Positions 1-6,181 of a stretch of 23,158 nucleotides of DNA are shown here, in pieces. A program made the translations under genes and the position numbers. The DNA is from a virus, in the IMG/VR virus record IMGVR_UViG_3300027806_000161, positions 1 through 23,158 of that record. One strand, written 5' to 3'. The first letter of the stretch is position 1, and every line of letters begins with the position of its first letter. Under the pieces are notes generated by a model that saw only the letters and a list, made by a program, of their open reading frames with translations, had not been told where the DNA came from and searched no databases.

Positions 1-102
1 GGTGACCGCCGAGCAGTGAACCCTAACCCCAAGCGAGTTAGTAGGGATTCCAGCCCCCGACAGGTTGCCGTCGTTACTGTTACCGAAAGGAAGCGCAAGT
101 GA
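1..102 (+). CDS. 3' end of an upstream gene (partial, unknown)
   Basis: Frame 1 is open from the first base to a TGA at 100-102, giving a 33-residue C-terminal tail that is very basic and ends in TERKRK. Its stop overlaps the GTG start of the next gene as GTGA at 99-102. This is the same junction type seen at many other gene boundaries here, which is the main reason to believe the frame is coding. The function cannot be told from this fragment. The stretch could instead be non-coding leader or part of a cos region, since lambda-type phages carry cos just upstream of the small terminase gene. Confidence 0.5.
   Translation, partial: GDRRAVNPNPKRVSRDSSPRQVAVVTVTERKRK
86..93 (+). promoter_or_regulatory. 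Shine-Dalgarno for the small terminase gene
   Basis: AAAGGAAG lies 5 nt before the GTG at 99. It supports that start over the in-frame ATGs at 135 and 153. Confidence 0.6.
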
Positions 103-590
103 GCGAAGCTGATCCTATTGAACCCGAGCCGGAAATGATAACGCAGGCTGCGATGTCTGCGCGGTTCAGCGTGGACAGGTACACGATCCGGCGGCTGCTG
201 GCGCAGAATGAGATTCGGTCGCGGAAGGTGAGCGACAAGCGGACGGTGTATTGCGTCGAGGAGTTTGGCGCGTTGCTGGCGAAGTACCGGCAGGAGAAAA
301 AGCCCAGCGACCTCAAAGACGAGATTGCGCGTCAGCGTGCCCGCAATCTTCAAATTAAAAACGACCAGTTGGAGGCCAAGCTCATCCCGCGCTCCGAGGC
401 GGTCGAGGCGATTCGGCTTATGGCCGGCGCGGTCAATGGCGTCCGCATTCGAGCGGAGCAGGAATACCCTCGGCTCTTTGCGGAAGCTGGCGACGCGATC
501 CCTGCTAACAAGCTCGTTCTGATTCAGCTATTTGACGACCTATTTTCGCAGTTCAGAGAAATTGGTAAAACCATGGAAAACACAAAATGA
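99..590 (+). CDS. Terminase small subunit, Nu1-like
   Basis: Likely the DNA-recognition subunit of the packaging motor, which binds the phage packaging site and brings in the large subunit. The 163-residue protein has the lambda Nu1-type layout. A MerR-like winged helix lies at about residues 14-55 (MSARFSVDRYTIRRLL, then a basic wing and VYCVEEF). A charged helix likely to be coiled coil follows at 72-98 (DEIARQRARNLQIKNDQLEAK), then a helical oligomerisation region. The size is normal for the family. The GTG start has a good Shine-Dalgarno. Unusually, the large subunit gene is not adjacent but lies about 1.9 kb downstream, behind five small genes. An unrelated phage winged-helix regulator is the alternative. 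Confidence 0.72.
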   Translation: MSEADPIEPEPEMITQAAMSARFSVDRYTIRRLLAQNEIRSRKVSDKRTVYCVEEFGALLAKYRQEKKPSDLKDEIARQRARNLQIKNDQLEAKLIPRSEAVEAIRLMAGAVNGVRIRAEQEYPRLFAEAGDAIPANKLVLIQLFDDLFSQFREIGKTMENTK

Positions 591-943
591 ATGCAAACTT
601 TTTTGAATTGAAAGGGTTGCGGATCAAGCAGATTGAAGGCGCCGCTGCCGGAGAAATTGACGTGAGCATCGTGACCAATGCGCCAGAGAACCCGACTTTT
701 CGACTGTATCACGAGCAAGACTGCTGCGAATGGGTTCGGGTTGAGTCTGTAACTGGAAATACAAACGACCACATTGGCAAGGTTGTCACGTTTGCTGAGG
801 AGGATTCGGTTGTTGCCGACGTTAGCGAAAGTTCAACTAGGACGACTTTCAAGCTGCAAACCGAGGCCGGAGAACTGGTTATCGTTTGGCTTGGTGAATC
901 CAACGGATACTACGGAGAAAGCGTTTCGGTTGAGCGGCTGTGA
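587..943 (+). CDS. Conserved phage protein, DUF7448-like
   Basis: This 118-residue protein begins at an ATG overlapping the previous stop (ATGA, 587-590). It carries the pattern I associate with the DUF7448 family: HEQDCCE at residues 42-48, an acidic middle segment, and WLGESNGYYGE near the C terminus (101-111). The family is found in phages and has no established biochemical role that I know of. The paired cysteines with nearby His and Glu could bind a metal, but that is inference. No signal peptide or membrane segment is seen. The gene sits in a run of small accessory genes between the two terminase genes. Confidence 0.65.
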   Translation: MNANFFELKGLRIKQIEGAAAGEIDVSIVTNAPENPTFRLYHEQDCCEWVRVESVTGNTNDHIGKVVTFAEEDSVVADVSESSTRTTFKLQTEAGELVIVWLGESNGYYGESVSVERL

Positions 944-949
944 AAATAG

Positions 950-955
950 AAAGGA
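950..955 (+). promoter_or_regulatory. Shine-Dalgarno before the gene at 962
   Basis: AAAGGA lies 6 nt before the ATG at 962, in the 18-nt gap after the stop at 943. Confidence 0.55.
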
Positions 956-961
956 TAACAA

Positions 962-1351
962 ATGACGACGATTGAAGTTGGGAAGTTTTACAAATTTAAT
1001 GATGGATGGAAGGCAGAGGTATTTGCAATTCGCGACGGTCGTGTTTTGGCTGCATATAAATTGCCGCACGGCAAATGGGACGCGAATGGCTTTCCGCTTA
1101 ATGAAACCAAAGACTGGTCTCCCTGGATCGACGAGCCCGCGATCCCGTGGGACTCGGTGCCGGAGTGGCTGGAGTGGTGGGCTGTGGATAAAGATGGATG
1201 TCAATTTTACTACGAATCAAAACCAATTTTGCATTCTTTTGATTGGGCTGGATACAATTCACTACTGATTCCTAAATCTCTCCGCATCCCCTACGTTGGC
1301 GACTGGCGGGAGTCCCTTCGGCAGCGTCCGGGGAAGGAGGTGGCAAAGTGA
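962..1351 (+). CDS. Small phage accessory protein with AVDKDG and WRESL motifs
   Basis: A 129-residue protein rich in Trp and Tyr. The N terminus (GKFYKFNDGWKAEVFAIRDG) looks like a small beta-barrel. The later WAVDKDG (73-79) and C-terminal WRESLRQRP (115-123) match a recurring pattern in small phage early or accessory proteins that present as W-A-x-D-x-D-G, then Y/W, then W-x-x-SL-x-x-RP. I know of no proven function. It has a good Shine-Dalgarno and its last codons overlap the next GTG start. Confidence 0.6.
   Translation: MTTIEVGKFYKFNDGWKAEVFAIRDGRVLAAYKLPHGKWDANGFPLNETKDWSPWIDEPAIPWDSVPEWLEWWAVDKDGCQFYYESKPILHSFDWAGYNSLLIPKSLRIPYVGDWRESLRQRPGKEVAK
1336..1340 (+). promoter_or_regulatory. 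Shine-Dalgarno before the gene at 1348
   Basis: GGAGG lies 7 nt before the GTG at 1348, inside the end of the previous gene. It fixes the GTG as the start. Confidence 0.65.
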
Positions 1352-1683
1352 GCTATTTCCGAAACATCAAGCCGAAGCAGACGCCGAGCGCTGTCCGTCA
1401 GCGTGTGCGGTTGCTGACCAACGACAAGGCGGCCGAGCGTCAGGCTGAAACCCAGAAGGCTAACAATGCCCGTGCCCGGATGACACGGATCCGAGGTGCA
1501 GCGCAGACGCGGTCCAAGATCCAGGGCAAGCCTGCCGGGCGATTCTCGGACGGCTTCCTTGCGCGGGTCCGGCACCATCTAGCCCGAGGTCGCGGAGCCG
1601 CTGACATTGTGATCCGCGAAGGCGTATTGATGTCGGTTGTCGAGGCTGCCGTGGCGCAGGTCAGGAAGGAGGTGGTGGCGTGA
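1348..1683 (+). CDS. Small basic protein, unknown
   Basis: 111 residues, strongly basic, with an N-terminal half rich in Arg, Gln, Ala and Lys (AERQAETQKANNARARM) likely to be helical. The C-terminal segment (FLARVRHHLARGRGAADIVIREGVLMSVVEAAV) could be a small helix-turn-helix, because it repeats the spacing seen in the two units of the gene at 1991. Nucleic-acid binding is therefore likely but unproven. The GTG start overlaps the previous stop as GTGA. The product is not a family I recognise. Confidence 0.55.
   Translation: MSYFRNIKPKQTPSAVRQRVRLLTNDKAAERQAETQKANNARARMTRIRGAAQTRSKIQGKPAGRFSDGFLARVRHHLARGRGAADIVIREGVLMSVVEAAVAQVRKEVVA
1668..1672 (+). promoter_or_regulatory. Shine-Dalgarno before the gene at 1680
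   Basis: GGAGG (in AAGGAGG) lies 7 nt before the GTG at 1680. Confidence 0.65.
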
Positions 1684-1994
1684 ACATCAGCGAACAGACA
1701 AAGGACGCGCTTTTGGGAATTGGGTTTTGGGTTTGCTTGGTGCTGATCGGTGCTGCTGGGCTTATCGCGCACTCCCAAATTAACAAGCTGACCGAACAGG
1801 TTGCGAGTCAAACCAGCGCATCAGCGATCAACAAAAACATCCAAAACAACAGAAAGACGCAATGGATCGTGCTGAATCCAAATCTGTTTGGAAGCCCGTT
1901 GACCGTCAGCTTTGAAACAAACACTTGGGATGTTTTTGTTACCAACGACTTCCAAGGCGCGGCGATTCTGTTTAAGAGAAAGGAGCCCAAATGA
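1680..1994 (+). CDS. Single-pass membrane protein, unknown
   Basis: 104 residues. A hydrophobic segment at about residues 11-30 (LLGIGFWVCLVLIGAAGLIA) is followed by a polar helical stretch (INKLTEQVASQTSASAINKN) and a beta-rich C-terminal part ending in KRKEPK. A type II or signal-anchored inner-membrane protein is the simplest reading. It could take part in host interaction or superinfection exclusion, but nothing in the sequence decides this. The gene starts at a GTG overlapping the upstream stop and ends in an ATGA overlap with the next gene. Confidence 0.55.
   Translation: MNISEQTKDALLGIGFWVCLVLIGAAGLIAHSQINKLTEQVASQTSASAINKNIQNNRKTQWIVLNPNLFGSPLTVSFETNTWDVFVTNDFQGAAILFKRKEPK
1982..1985 (+). 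promoter_or_regulatory. Shine-Dalgarno before the gene at 1991
   Basis: GGAG (in AAAGGAG) lies 5 nt before the ATG at 1991. Confidence 0.55.
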
Positions 1995-2533
1995 GCGTCC
2001 TTGCATCCTTGGGCCTGAGCCCCGAGCGAGTCCGTGTGATGCTGGCCGCTACAGCCGTCAGCACTGGCAATCTGCCGACAAAACCGAGCAAACCGCCGAA
2101 GGCTGAGAAGCCGCCAAAGCCTCCGAAAGTCTACGTCGTCAAACGGTTTTCCGACGCGCAGATTCAAGCCATGCGCGAGCGTGTTGCGCGAGGCGACAGG
2201 TTGGCGGCTGTAGCGTTTGACTTTAACACGTCGATCCCGCTTGTGTGCAGGATTGCGCGTGGCAACTCCTACAAGCACGCTCCCGGCCCGATCACTAGGC
2301 GCGGCGCTCACGCGAACAAGACCTCGCAACGCATGGTTGCGCCTGACGTAGTCTTGAGAATGCGACTCAACGCAACAATTGGGAACGTGAGGCTGGCCGA
2401 TATCGCTAGGGCTGAGCGATTGCCGTTTCCAACCGTTGCGTTGATTGTCCACGGTAAGACGTACATTGATTGTCCGGGGCCGATTATGAAGCCGCGACGT
2501 TACACGCCGCCCAAGATCCAGACGCACGAATGA
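1991..2533 (+). CDS. DNA-binding protein with two repeated helix-turn-helix units
   Basis: This 180-residue protein has a Pro/Lys-rich linker at 29-46 (PKAEKPPKPPK), then two similar units of about 50 residues at 53-101 and 116-165. Each runs from MR...G through a predicted helix-turn-helix to I..G..Y...PGPI, ending in KHAPGPI and IDCPGPI. The units look like an internal duplication of a resolvase- or NUMOD-like DNA-binding module. No nuclease motif accompanies them. The gene overlaps the large terminase start (ATGA, 2530-2533), so it may act at packaging or as a regulator of the block. That role is inference. Confidence 0.6.
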   Translation: MSVLASLGLSPERVRVMLAATAVSTGNLPTKPSKPPKAEKPPKPPKVYVVKRFSDAQIQAMRERVARGDRLAAVAFDFNTSIPLVCRIARGNSYKHAPGPITRRGAHANKTSQRMVAPDVVLRMRLNATIGNVRLADIARAERLPFPTVALIVHGKTYIDCPGPIMKPRRYTPPKIQTHE

Positions 2534-4329
2534 CGACGCGACAATTCCTAGGCCAAGAGTGGGCGGCTGCTTTCGCGCCCGCAGATCGGCGACCCATTTG
2601 GGAGTGGGCGCATGACAAAATCACCGAGCTGCCCGCTGTCTATGGCGACCGGCGCCGGTTTTCCATCCTTGGCTCGCGGCATTTTGAAGCGCCGTTTCAA
2701 TCCATCCAGAGTCCCAGGGTTCACGAAATCGCGATCCTTGCGCCTGTGCGGTCGGGCAAGACGTTGCTCGCGGACATCTCAATCCCTTGGTTCATCGCCG
2801 AGGAGCACGCGTCTGTGCTGTGGGTTTTCAACACGGACGACATCGCCAAGGAGCACGTCGAGCTTCGGTTGCGCCCGATCCTCGACAACTCGCCTTGCGC
2901 GTCGATGTATCAGTCGGATCGGTTCAAGACGCGGGCGCAGGAGGTTGTTTTCACCAACGGCCAACCGCTGTTTGTGAAGGGTGCAGCGAGGTCAAACCTG
3001 CAAGCGCGGGGCTTCCGCGTGGTCGTGCTAGACGAGTGCTGGCAGTACGGCGCTGGCATCTTGCACGAAGCCAAGGGCCGCCTCGGCGACTTCGTGCGGC
3101 TTGGGAATCACAAGTTTCTGTGCATCTCGCAGGGCGGGGCGCACGGGACGGACTGGCAGATGCACGGCGACGCGGCGACTCGGTATGAGTGGGAAGTCCC
3201 GTGCGCGGCTTGTGGCCAGCACTTCGCGCCCGCGTGGACGGCTTACCGCGAGGATGGCAGCCGTTACGGCATGGTCTACCAGTCCGAGAAGTCGAATGAC
3301 ATCGACGTGGACATTGACCTCGCGTGCGCGACCTCGGCGGTTGAATGCCCGGCGTGCCGCCATCGGCATCCGTGGGGATCAAAGACCATTGGCGAATGGA
3401 ACTCTGGCGGGCGATACAAAGGATGGGACGCGGCAACCGCGCCGGAACGCGTGCTGTTCCATTGGAACGCGCTCATTGACTTCCCGTGGCCAGAGCTTGT
3501 GCGCGAGTGGTTAGGAGCACGGAAGGCGCAGGCCATGGGCAACTATGAGCCTTTGAAGCTGTTTATTCAAAAGCGCCTTGCGGAGCACGACAACCCGCAG
3601 GGCAGGTCCGTCCATTCCATCGTCCACGAGTTCGTCCGGTACGAAGCCGCCGAAGGATGGGAGGACCAAGGCGCGGTGATTATGACTGTGGACGTGCAGC
3701 GGATGCACTATTGGGTAATGGTCTGCGCGGTGTCCAAAAAGGGCGGGGTTGTCCGGCGCTTGTACTATGACAAATGCGAGACCACCGAGGCCATTGACGA
3801 CGTGCGCGAACAGTTCAAGCCAAGCGTCTTCGCCGTGGACGTGAACTACAACCGCAACAAGGACAACAGCGTCTTCCGCATGATTGCTGCGCGACGTGGG
3901 GTTGGTTTGATCGGCGACAAGGCGCAATGGTTTCCGCATCGCCACCGCAAGGTTTCTGGCGAGTTTGAGACGATCCAAAAGCAATATTCCACGCCGGCCG
4001 AAGTGGACGCCTACGAGGGCACAACGGCGCAGGCAAGGGAGCGGCTTGTTACTGTGGTCCGCTTCTCGTCTGATTCAATGGCGAGTCGTTTGCAACGCAT
4101 GATCGACAAGGGGCTTTGGCAGGAACCGACCAAGGAACCTGACTCGGCCAAGGCCCGCGAGTATCACCGTCAGATGAGTTCAGAGCATCGCGAGCAAGGG
4201 CAGGACGCCAATGGAAGGCCCATCGAAAAATGGGTTGCCCACTCCAAGGAGAACCACGCCTGGGACTGCGCTAAGATGGTCCTAATCATGTCCACGATCC
4301 TTGCCGATGCGGGGATGATTGAGTTCTGA
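2530..4329 (+). CDS. Terminase large subunit (lambda gpA / GpA family)
   Basis: ATPase and endonuclease of the packaging motor. The ATG at 2530 is preferred over an in-frame TTG at 2470 because it forms the usual ATGA overlap; it gives 599 residues. Visible motifs are a Walker A-like APVRSGKT at 71-78 and a Walker B RVVVLDE at 163-169. Next is a zinc ribbon with CAAC at 225-228 and CPAC at 273-276. A nuclease domain follows, with likely catalytic Asp388 (MTVDVQ), Asp437 (FAVDVN) and Asp579 (HAWDCAK). The zinc ribbon and length match the gpA family, which usually cuts at cos sites, so cohesive ends are expected for this phage. The Mom-like gene follows with a 1-nt overlap. Confidence 0.93.
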   Translation: MTTRQFLGQEWAAAFAPADRRPIWEWAHDKITELPAVYGDRRRFSILGSRHFEAPFQSIQSPRVHEIAILAPVRSGKTLLADISIPWFIAEEHASVLWVFNTDDIAKEHVELRLRPILDNSPCASMYQSDRFKTRAQEVVFTNGQPLFVKGAARSNLQARGFRVVVLDECWQYGAGILHEAKGRLGDFVRLGNHKFLCISQGGAHGTDWQMHGDAATRYEWEVPCAACGQHFAPAWTAYREDGSRYGMVYQSEKSNDIDVDIDLACATSAVECPACRHRHPWGSKTIGEWNSGGRYKGWDAATAPERVLFHWNALIDFPWPELVREWLGARKAQAMGNYEPLKLFIQKRLAEHDNPQGRSVHSIVHEFVRYEAAEGWEDQGAVIMTVDVQRMHYWVMVCAVSKKGGVVRRLYYDKCETTEAIDDVREQFKPSVFAVDVNYNRNKDNSVFRMIAARRGVGLIGDKAQWFPHRHRKVSGEFETIQKQYSTPAEVDAYEGTTAQARERLVTVVRFSSDSMASRLQRMIDKGLWQEPTKEPDSAKAREYHRQMSSEHREQGQDANGRPIEKWVAHSKENHAWDCAKMVLIMSTILADAGMIEF

Positions 4330-5024
4330 TGAGTGGGCAAAAAGACATCGGAAGCTTGAGGGTTGAGCCGATTCAAACCGCAGAGGCTTTGCCGTGGCTG
4401 CTTGTTCGCCACTACGCAAAGCGGACGTGTCCAATTTCGCACGCCTTTGGGGCTTTTGACGGCTCTTTGCTTGTTGGGGTTGTCACGTACGGTGTTCCAT
4501 CAAGTGCGCCTTTGCGGTCGGGCCTGTGCGGGCCGGAATGGTGCGACAAAGTTTTGGAGCTTAATCGGTTGTGTTGTGACAACAGGAAGAACGTCGCAAG
4601 CGTATTGGTGGGGCGTTCGTTGCGGTTGCTGCCGAGTCCCAGGGTTGTGGTGAGCTATGCGGACACTGGGAGGAACCATGTCGGGTACGTGTATCAAGCG
4701 ACGAACTTCCTTTACACGGGATTGTCAGCGGTCCGGACGGATTGGCGTGTGAAGGGGGAGGAGCATCTGCATGGGGCGACGGTGGCGGATCGGAGTCGTG
4801 GCAAGGAGAACCGTGCGGAGTGGATGCGGGAGACATACGGGGATCGGTTCTATCTGGAGTCGAGGCCGAGGAAGCATCGGTATGTGTTCTTCGTTGGGAA
4901 CCGGTACGAGCGGAAAGCGATGCGGTCGGCGCTTCGATATCAGGTTGAAAAGTACCCCAAGGGTGAGTCAGTAAAATACGACATTGGCGCTGGCATTCAA
5001 AGCCAATCCATATTTGAGTTCTGA
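4329..5024 (+). CDS. Mom-like DNA adenine-modification protein
   Basis: A 231-residue protein matching the Mom family of phage Mu and its many phage relatives. These GNAT-fold enzymes convert adenine in DNA to a carbamoylmethylated form that blocks restriction. The conserved track is visible in order: RHYAKR (27-32), HAFGAFDGSLLVGVVTYGVP (38-57), VLELNRLC (75-82), NVASVLVGRSLRLLP (88-102), VVVSYADTG (106-114), then HVGYVYQATNFLYTG (117-131). These cover the GNAT core strands and the likely active site. The gene starts at TGATG overlapping the terminase stop and has no Shine-Dalgarno, so it is probably translated by coupling. The assignment rests on remembered family patterns, not on a search. 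Confidence 0.82.
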   Translation: MSGQKDIGSLRVEPIQTAEALPWLLVRHYAKRTCPISHAFGAFDGSLLVGVVTYGVPSSAPLRSGLCGPEWCDKVLELNRLCCDNRKNVASVLVGRSLRLLPSPRVVVSYADTGRNHVGYVYQATNFLYTGLSAVRTDWRVKGEEHLHGATVADRSRGKENRAEWMRETYGDRFYLESRPRKHRYVFFVGNRYERKAMRSALRYQVEKYPKGESVKYDIGAGIQSQSIFEF

Positions 5025-5161
5025 TGCCAACCGCGCACGCATTGCTTTTGGCCGTTGTCTTTGCGTGCGGCTTTTGCGTCGGCGTGATTTGGGAAGACCT
5101 GCGCCGGCAGAGATGGGAGAACCGTCAGGCGCAGCGTGAGATGGACAAGTGGAGGCGCTGA
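5024..5161 (+). CDS. 45-residue membrane peptide coupled to the Mom-like gene
   Basis: A short frame starts at the ATG in the TGATG that ends the Mom-like gene. It encodes MPTAHALLLAVVFACGFCVG, VIWEDLRRQRW and then a charged tail ending MDKWRR. Residues 4-22 form one membrane segment with two cysteines, followed by an amphipathic basic helix. The coupled start and sensible protein properties support it as a gene. Small single-pass phage proteins of this type can be holin- or spanin-related or act on the host membrane, but no function can be assigned. It ends 4 nt before the stop codon of the convergent minus-strand gene. Confidence 0.6.
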   Translation: MPTAHALLLAVVFACGFCVGVIWEDLRRQRWENRQAQREMDKWRR

Positions 5162-5174
5162 CCGATCACCGGTC
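5160..5174. repeat. Inverted repeat spanning two convergent stop codons
   Basis: GACCG (5160-5164), spacer ATCAC, CGGTC (5170-5174) form perfect 5-bp arms. They cover the plus-strand TGA (5159-5161) and the minus-strand stop (5166-5168). A bidirectional terminator is possible, but the stem is short and neither side has a T-run. Confidence 0.3.
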
Positions 5175-5630
5175 TAGCTGCCGAAGGAGCGCGGTGAGCG
5201 AGTCGCGGAGCTGCCGTCTCTCGTCGGGGTTGAGTCGAGGGATCCGAGCAGCAACGCGGGACACCCAAGCGAGGATCTTGATGGGCTTGCCCGGCTCTGG
5301 GTTGCGCGGCTCTGGAGCGGGGACAAGCTCGGTCCACATCAGGAGTTGGCGGAAGTCGGCAGAGTCGAGCTTGCCGCCGGTTTCTTTGATGCGCTTGGCG
5401 ACCCGGATGCAATCGCGGGCGCGTTCAATAGTTACGGGGTGATCGCCGCCAACGTCGGCAAGCTGCGCCACGATGTCCGCAAGCTCGGCTTGGTGCGGCT
5501 CCAACGCTTGGCCAAGTGCTGCGGCTGCGTTGACGACCTTGGATGCCGCGATGAATGCCGAGTCCTTGGATGCGGCAAGCGTGGCCGCAAGGGTGCGGAT
5601 GTTAGCGATGTCGGATGTCTGGATGTTCAT
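5166..5630 (-). CDS. Helical protein, second gene of the minus-strand island
   Basis: 154 residues starting at MNIQTSDIAN. Almost all predicted helix: Ala-rich helices at about 8-60, a TIERARDCIRVAKRIKETGG segment at 67-86, a Pro-rich linker (VPAPEPRNPEPGKP) at 103-116, then a final helical domain with LNPDERRQLRDSLTALLRQL. The start overlaps the stop of the upstream minus gene (ATGA at 5627-5630), so the two are almost certainly translated together. Family not recognised. The pairing with a helix-turn-helix protein suggests a regulator partner or antirepressor-like role, which is inference. Confidence 0.68.
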   Translation of the reverse strand: MNIQTSDIANIRTLAATLAASKDSAFIAASKVVNAAAALGQALEPHQAELADIVAQLADVGGDHPVTIERARDCIRVAKRIKETGGKLDSADFRQLLMWTELVPAPEPRNPEPGKPIKILAWVSRVAARIPRLNPDERRQLRDSLTALLRQLDR

Positions 5631-6118
5631 GGTGTGCTTTTGATTCGGAAAAATTGCGCTCCGATCCACTGACGGCCACGGGGCTTTTTCTGCCCGCGCT
5701 TGCGGCACGCTGCGGCCCGATCCTCGCGGGCTTCGTCGTCCATGGACACGCGGCTCTGGATTCCGAGGCGACGTTCCAAGATGCGCTTCTCCTTCGAGAT
5801 GGCGGCACGGGTGCAGCCGATGAGCTTGGCCACGTCGTGCATGGAGTGCGGGCACTTGTTGAGGACGAACAACAGCGCATAGGCGAGGATGCGCCCGTCG
5901 CGGTTTTTCTCGGTGAACATATGGAGCACGTCCACCAAAGCGCCCGACATGGACGACGCGCCGATGGACCCGCGCCCGTCTGCCCACTCGCGCACGATGG
6001 CGTCGATGGTGTCCGGCTCTCGGTCCGACGCGACAAGCTCCGACACCAGTTCGTCAATCGGGTCTGCCTGCGGGGCTTCCGAGGCTAGCGGGTGGTCGGC
6101 TGCATCCATGTCGAGCAT
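5627..6118 (-). CDS. Helix-turn-helix protein, likely regulator of the island
   Basis: 163 residues. A central helix-turn-helix is clear at about 92-118 (SMHDVAKLIGCTRAAISKEK, then RILERRLG), resembling the DNA-binding part of sigma-region-4 or small-terminase-like phage proteins. The N terminus is acidic and helical. The C terminus (137-151) is strongly basic (CRKRGQKKPRGRQ), as expected for extra DNA contact. It is the first gene of a minus-strand pair set inside an otherwise plus-strand morphogenesis operon. Its upstream region shares a 63-bp divergent gap with the head gene at 6182, where a perfect inverted repeat sits. Start ATG at 6118; a second in-frame ATG lies at 6109. Confidence 0.7.
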   Translation of the reverse strand: MLDMDAADHPLASEAPQADPIDELVSELVASDREPDTIDAIVREWADGRGSIGASSMSGALVDVLHMFTEKNRDGRILAYALLFVLNKCPHSMHDVAKLIGCTRAAISKEKRILERRLGIQSRVSMDDEAREDRAAACRKRGQKKPRGRQWIGAQFFRIKSTP

Positions 6119-6146
6119 GGTGTCAACAAGGGGCCGTCGACTGGAA

Positions 6147-6167
6147 AAGTCAATTCACAGTTGACTT
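6147..6167. promoter_or_regulatory. Perfect inverted repeat, probable operator
   Basis: Arms AAGTCAA (6147-6153) and TTGACTT (6161-6167) are exact reverse complements, separated by the 7-nt spacer TTCACAG. The element lies in the divergent gap between the minus-strand helix-turn-helix gene and the gpW-like gene. A two-fold site for a dimeric regulator is the natural reading, with the adjacent helix-turn-helix protein as first candidate. Confidence 0.55.
6158..6165 (+). promoter_or_regulatory. CAGTTGAC leader motif, copy 1
   Basis: CAGTTGAC with its TTGAC beginning 21 nt before the ATG at 6182. It overlaps the right arm of the inverted repeat. No TATAAT-like box or Shine-Dalgarno lies between it and the start. 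Confidence 0.5.
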
Positions 6168-6181
6168 GCAAAAACGGACAA

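Noticed and set aside
21-46. CCCTAAC/GTTAG hairpin near the left edge as a cos or terminator element
   Set aside because: The stem is only about 5 bp and lies in an open frame that continues to the small terminase start; no evidence for a cohesive-end site.
2470-2529. TTG-start extension of the large terminase
   Set aside because: The ATG at 2530 overlaps the previous stop as ATGA and gives a family-like N terminus.
4742-4974. Short overlapping plus-strand frames within the Mom-like gene as a Com-like regulator
   Set aside because: They are Gly/Arg/Ser shadow translations with no zinc-finger cysteines of the Com type.
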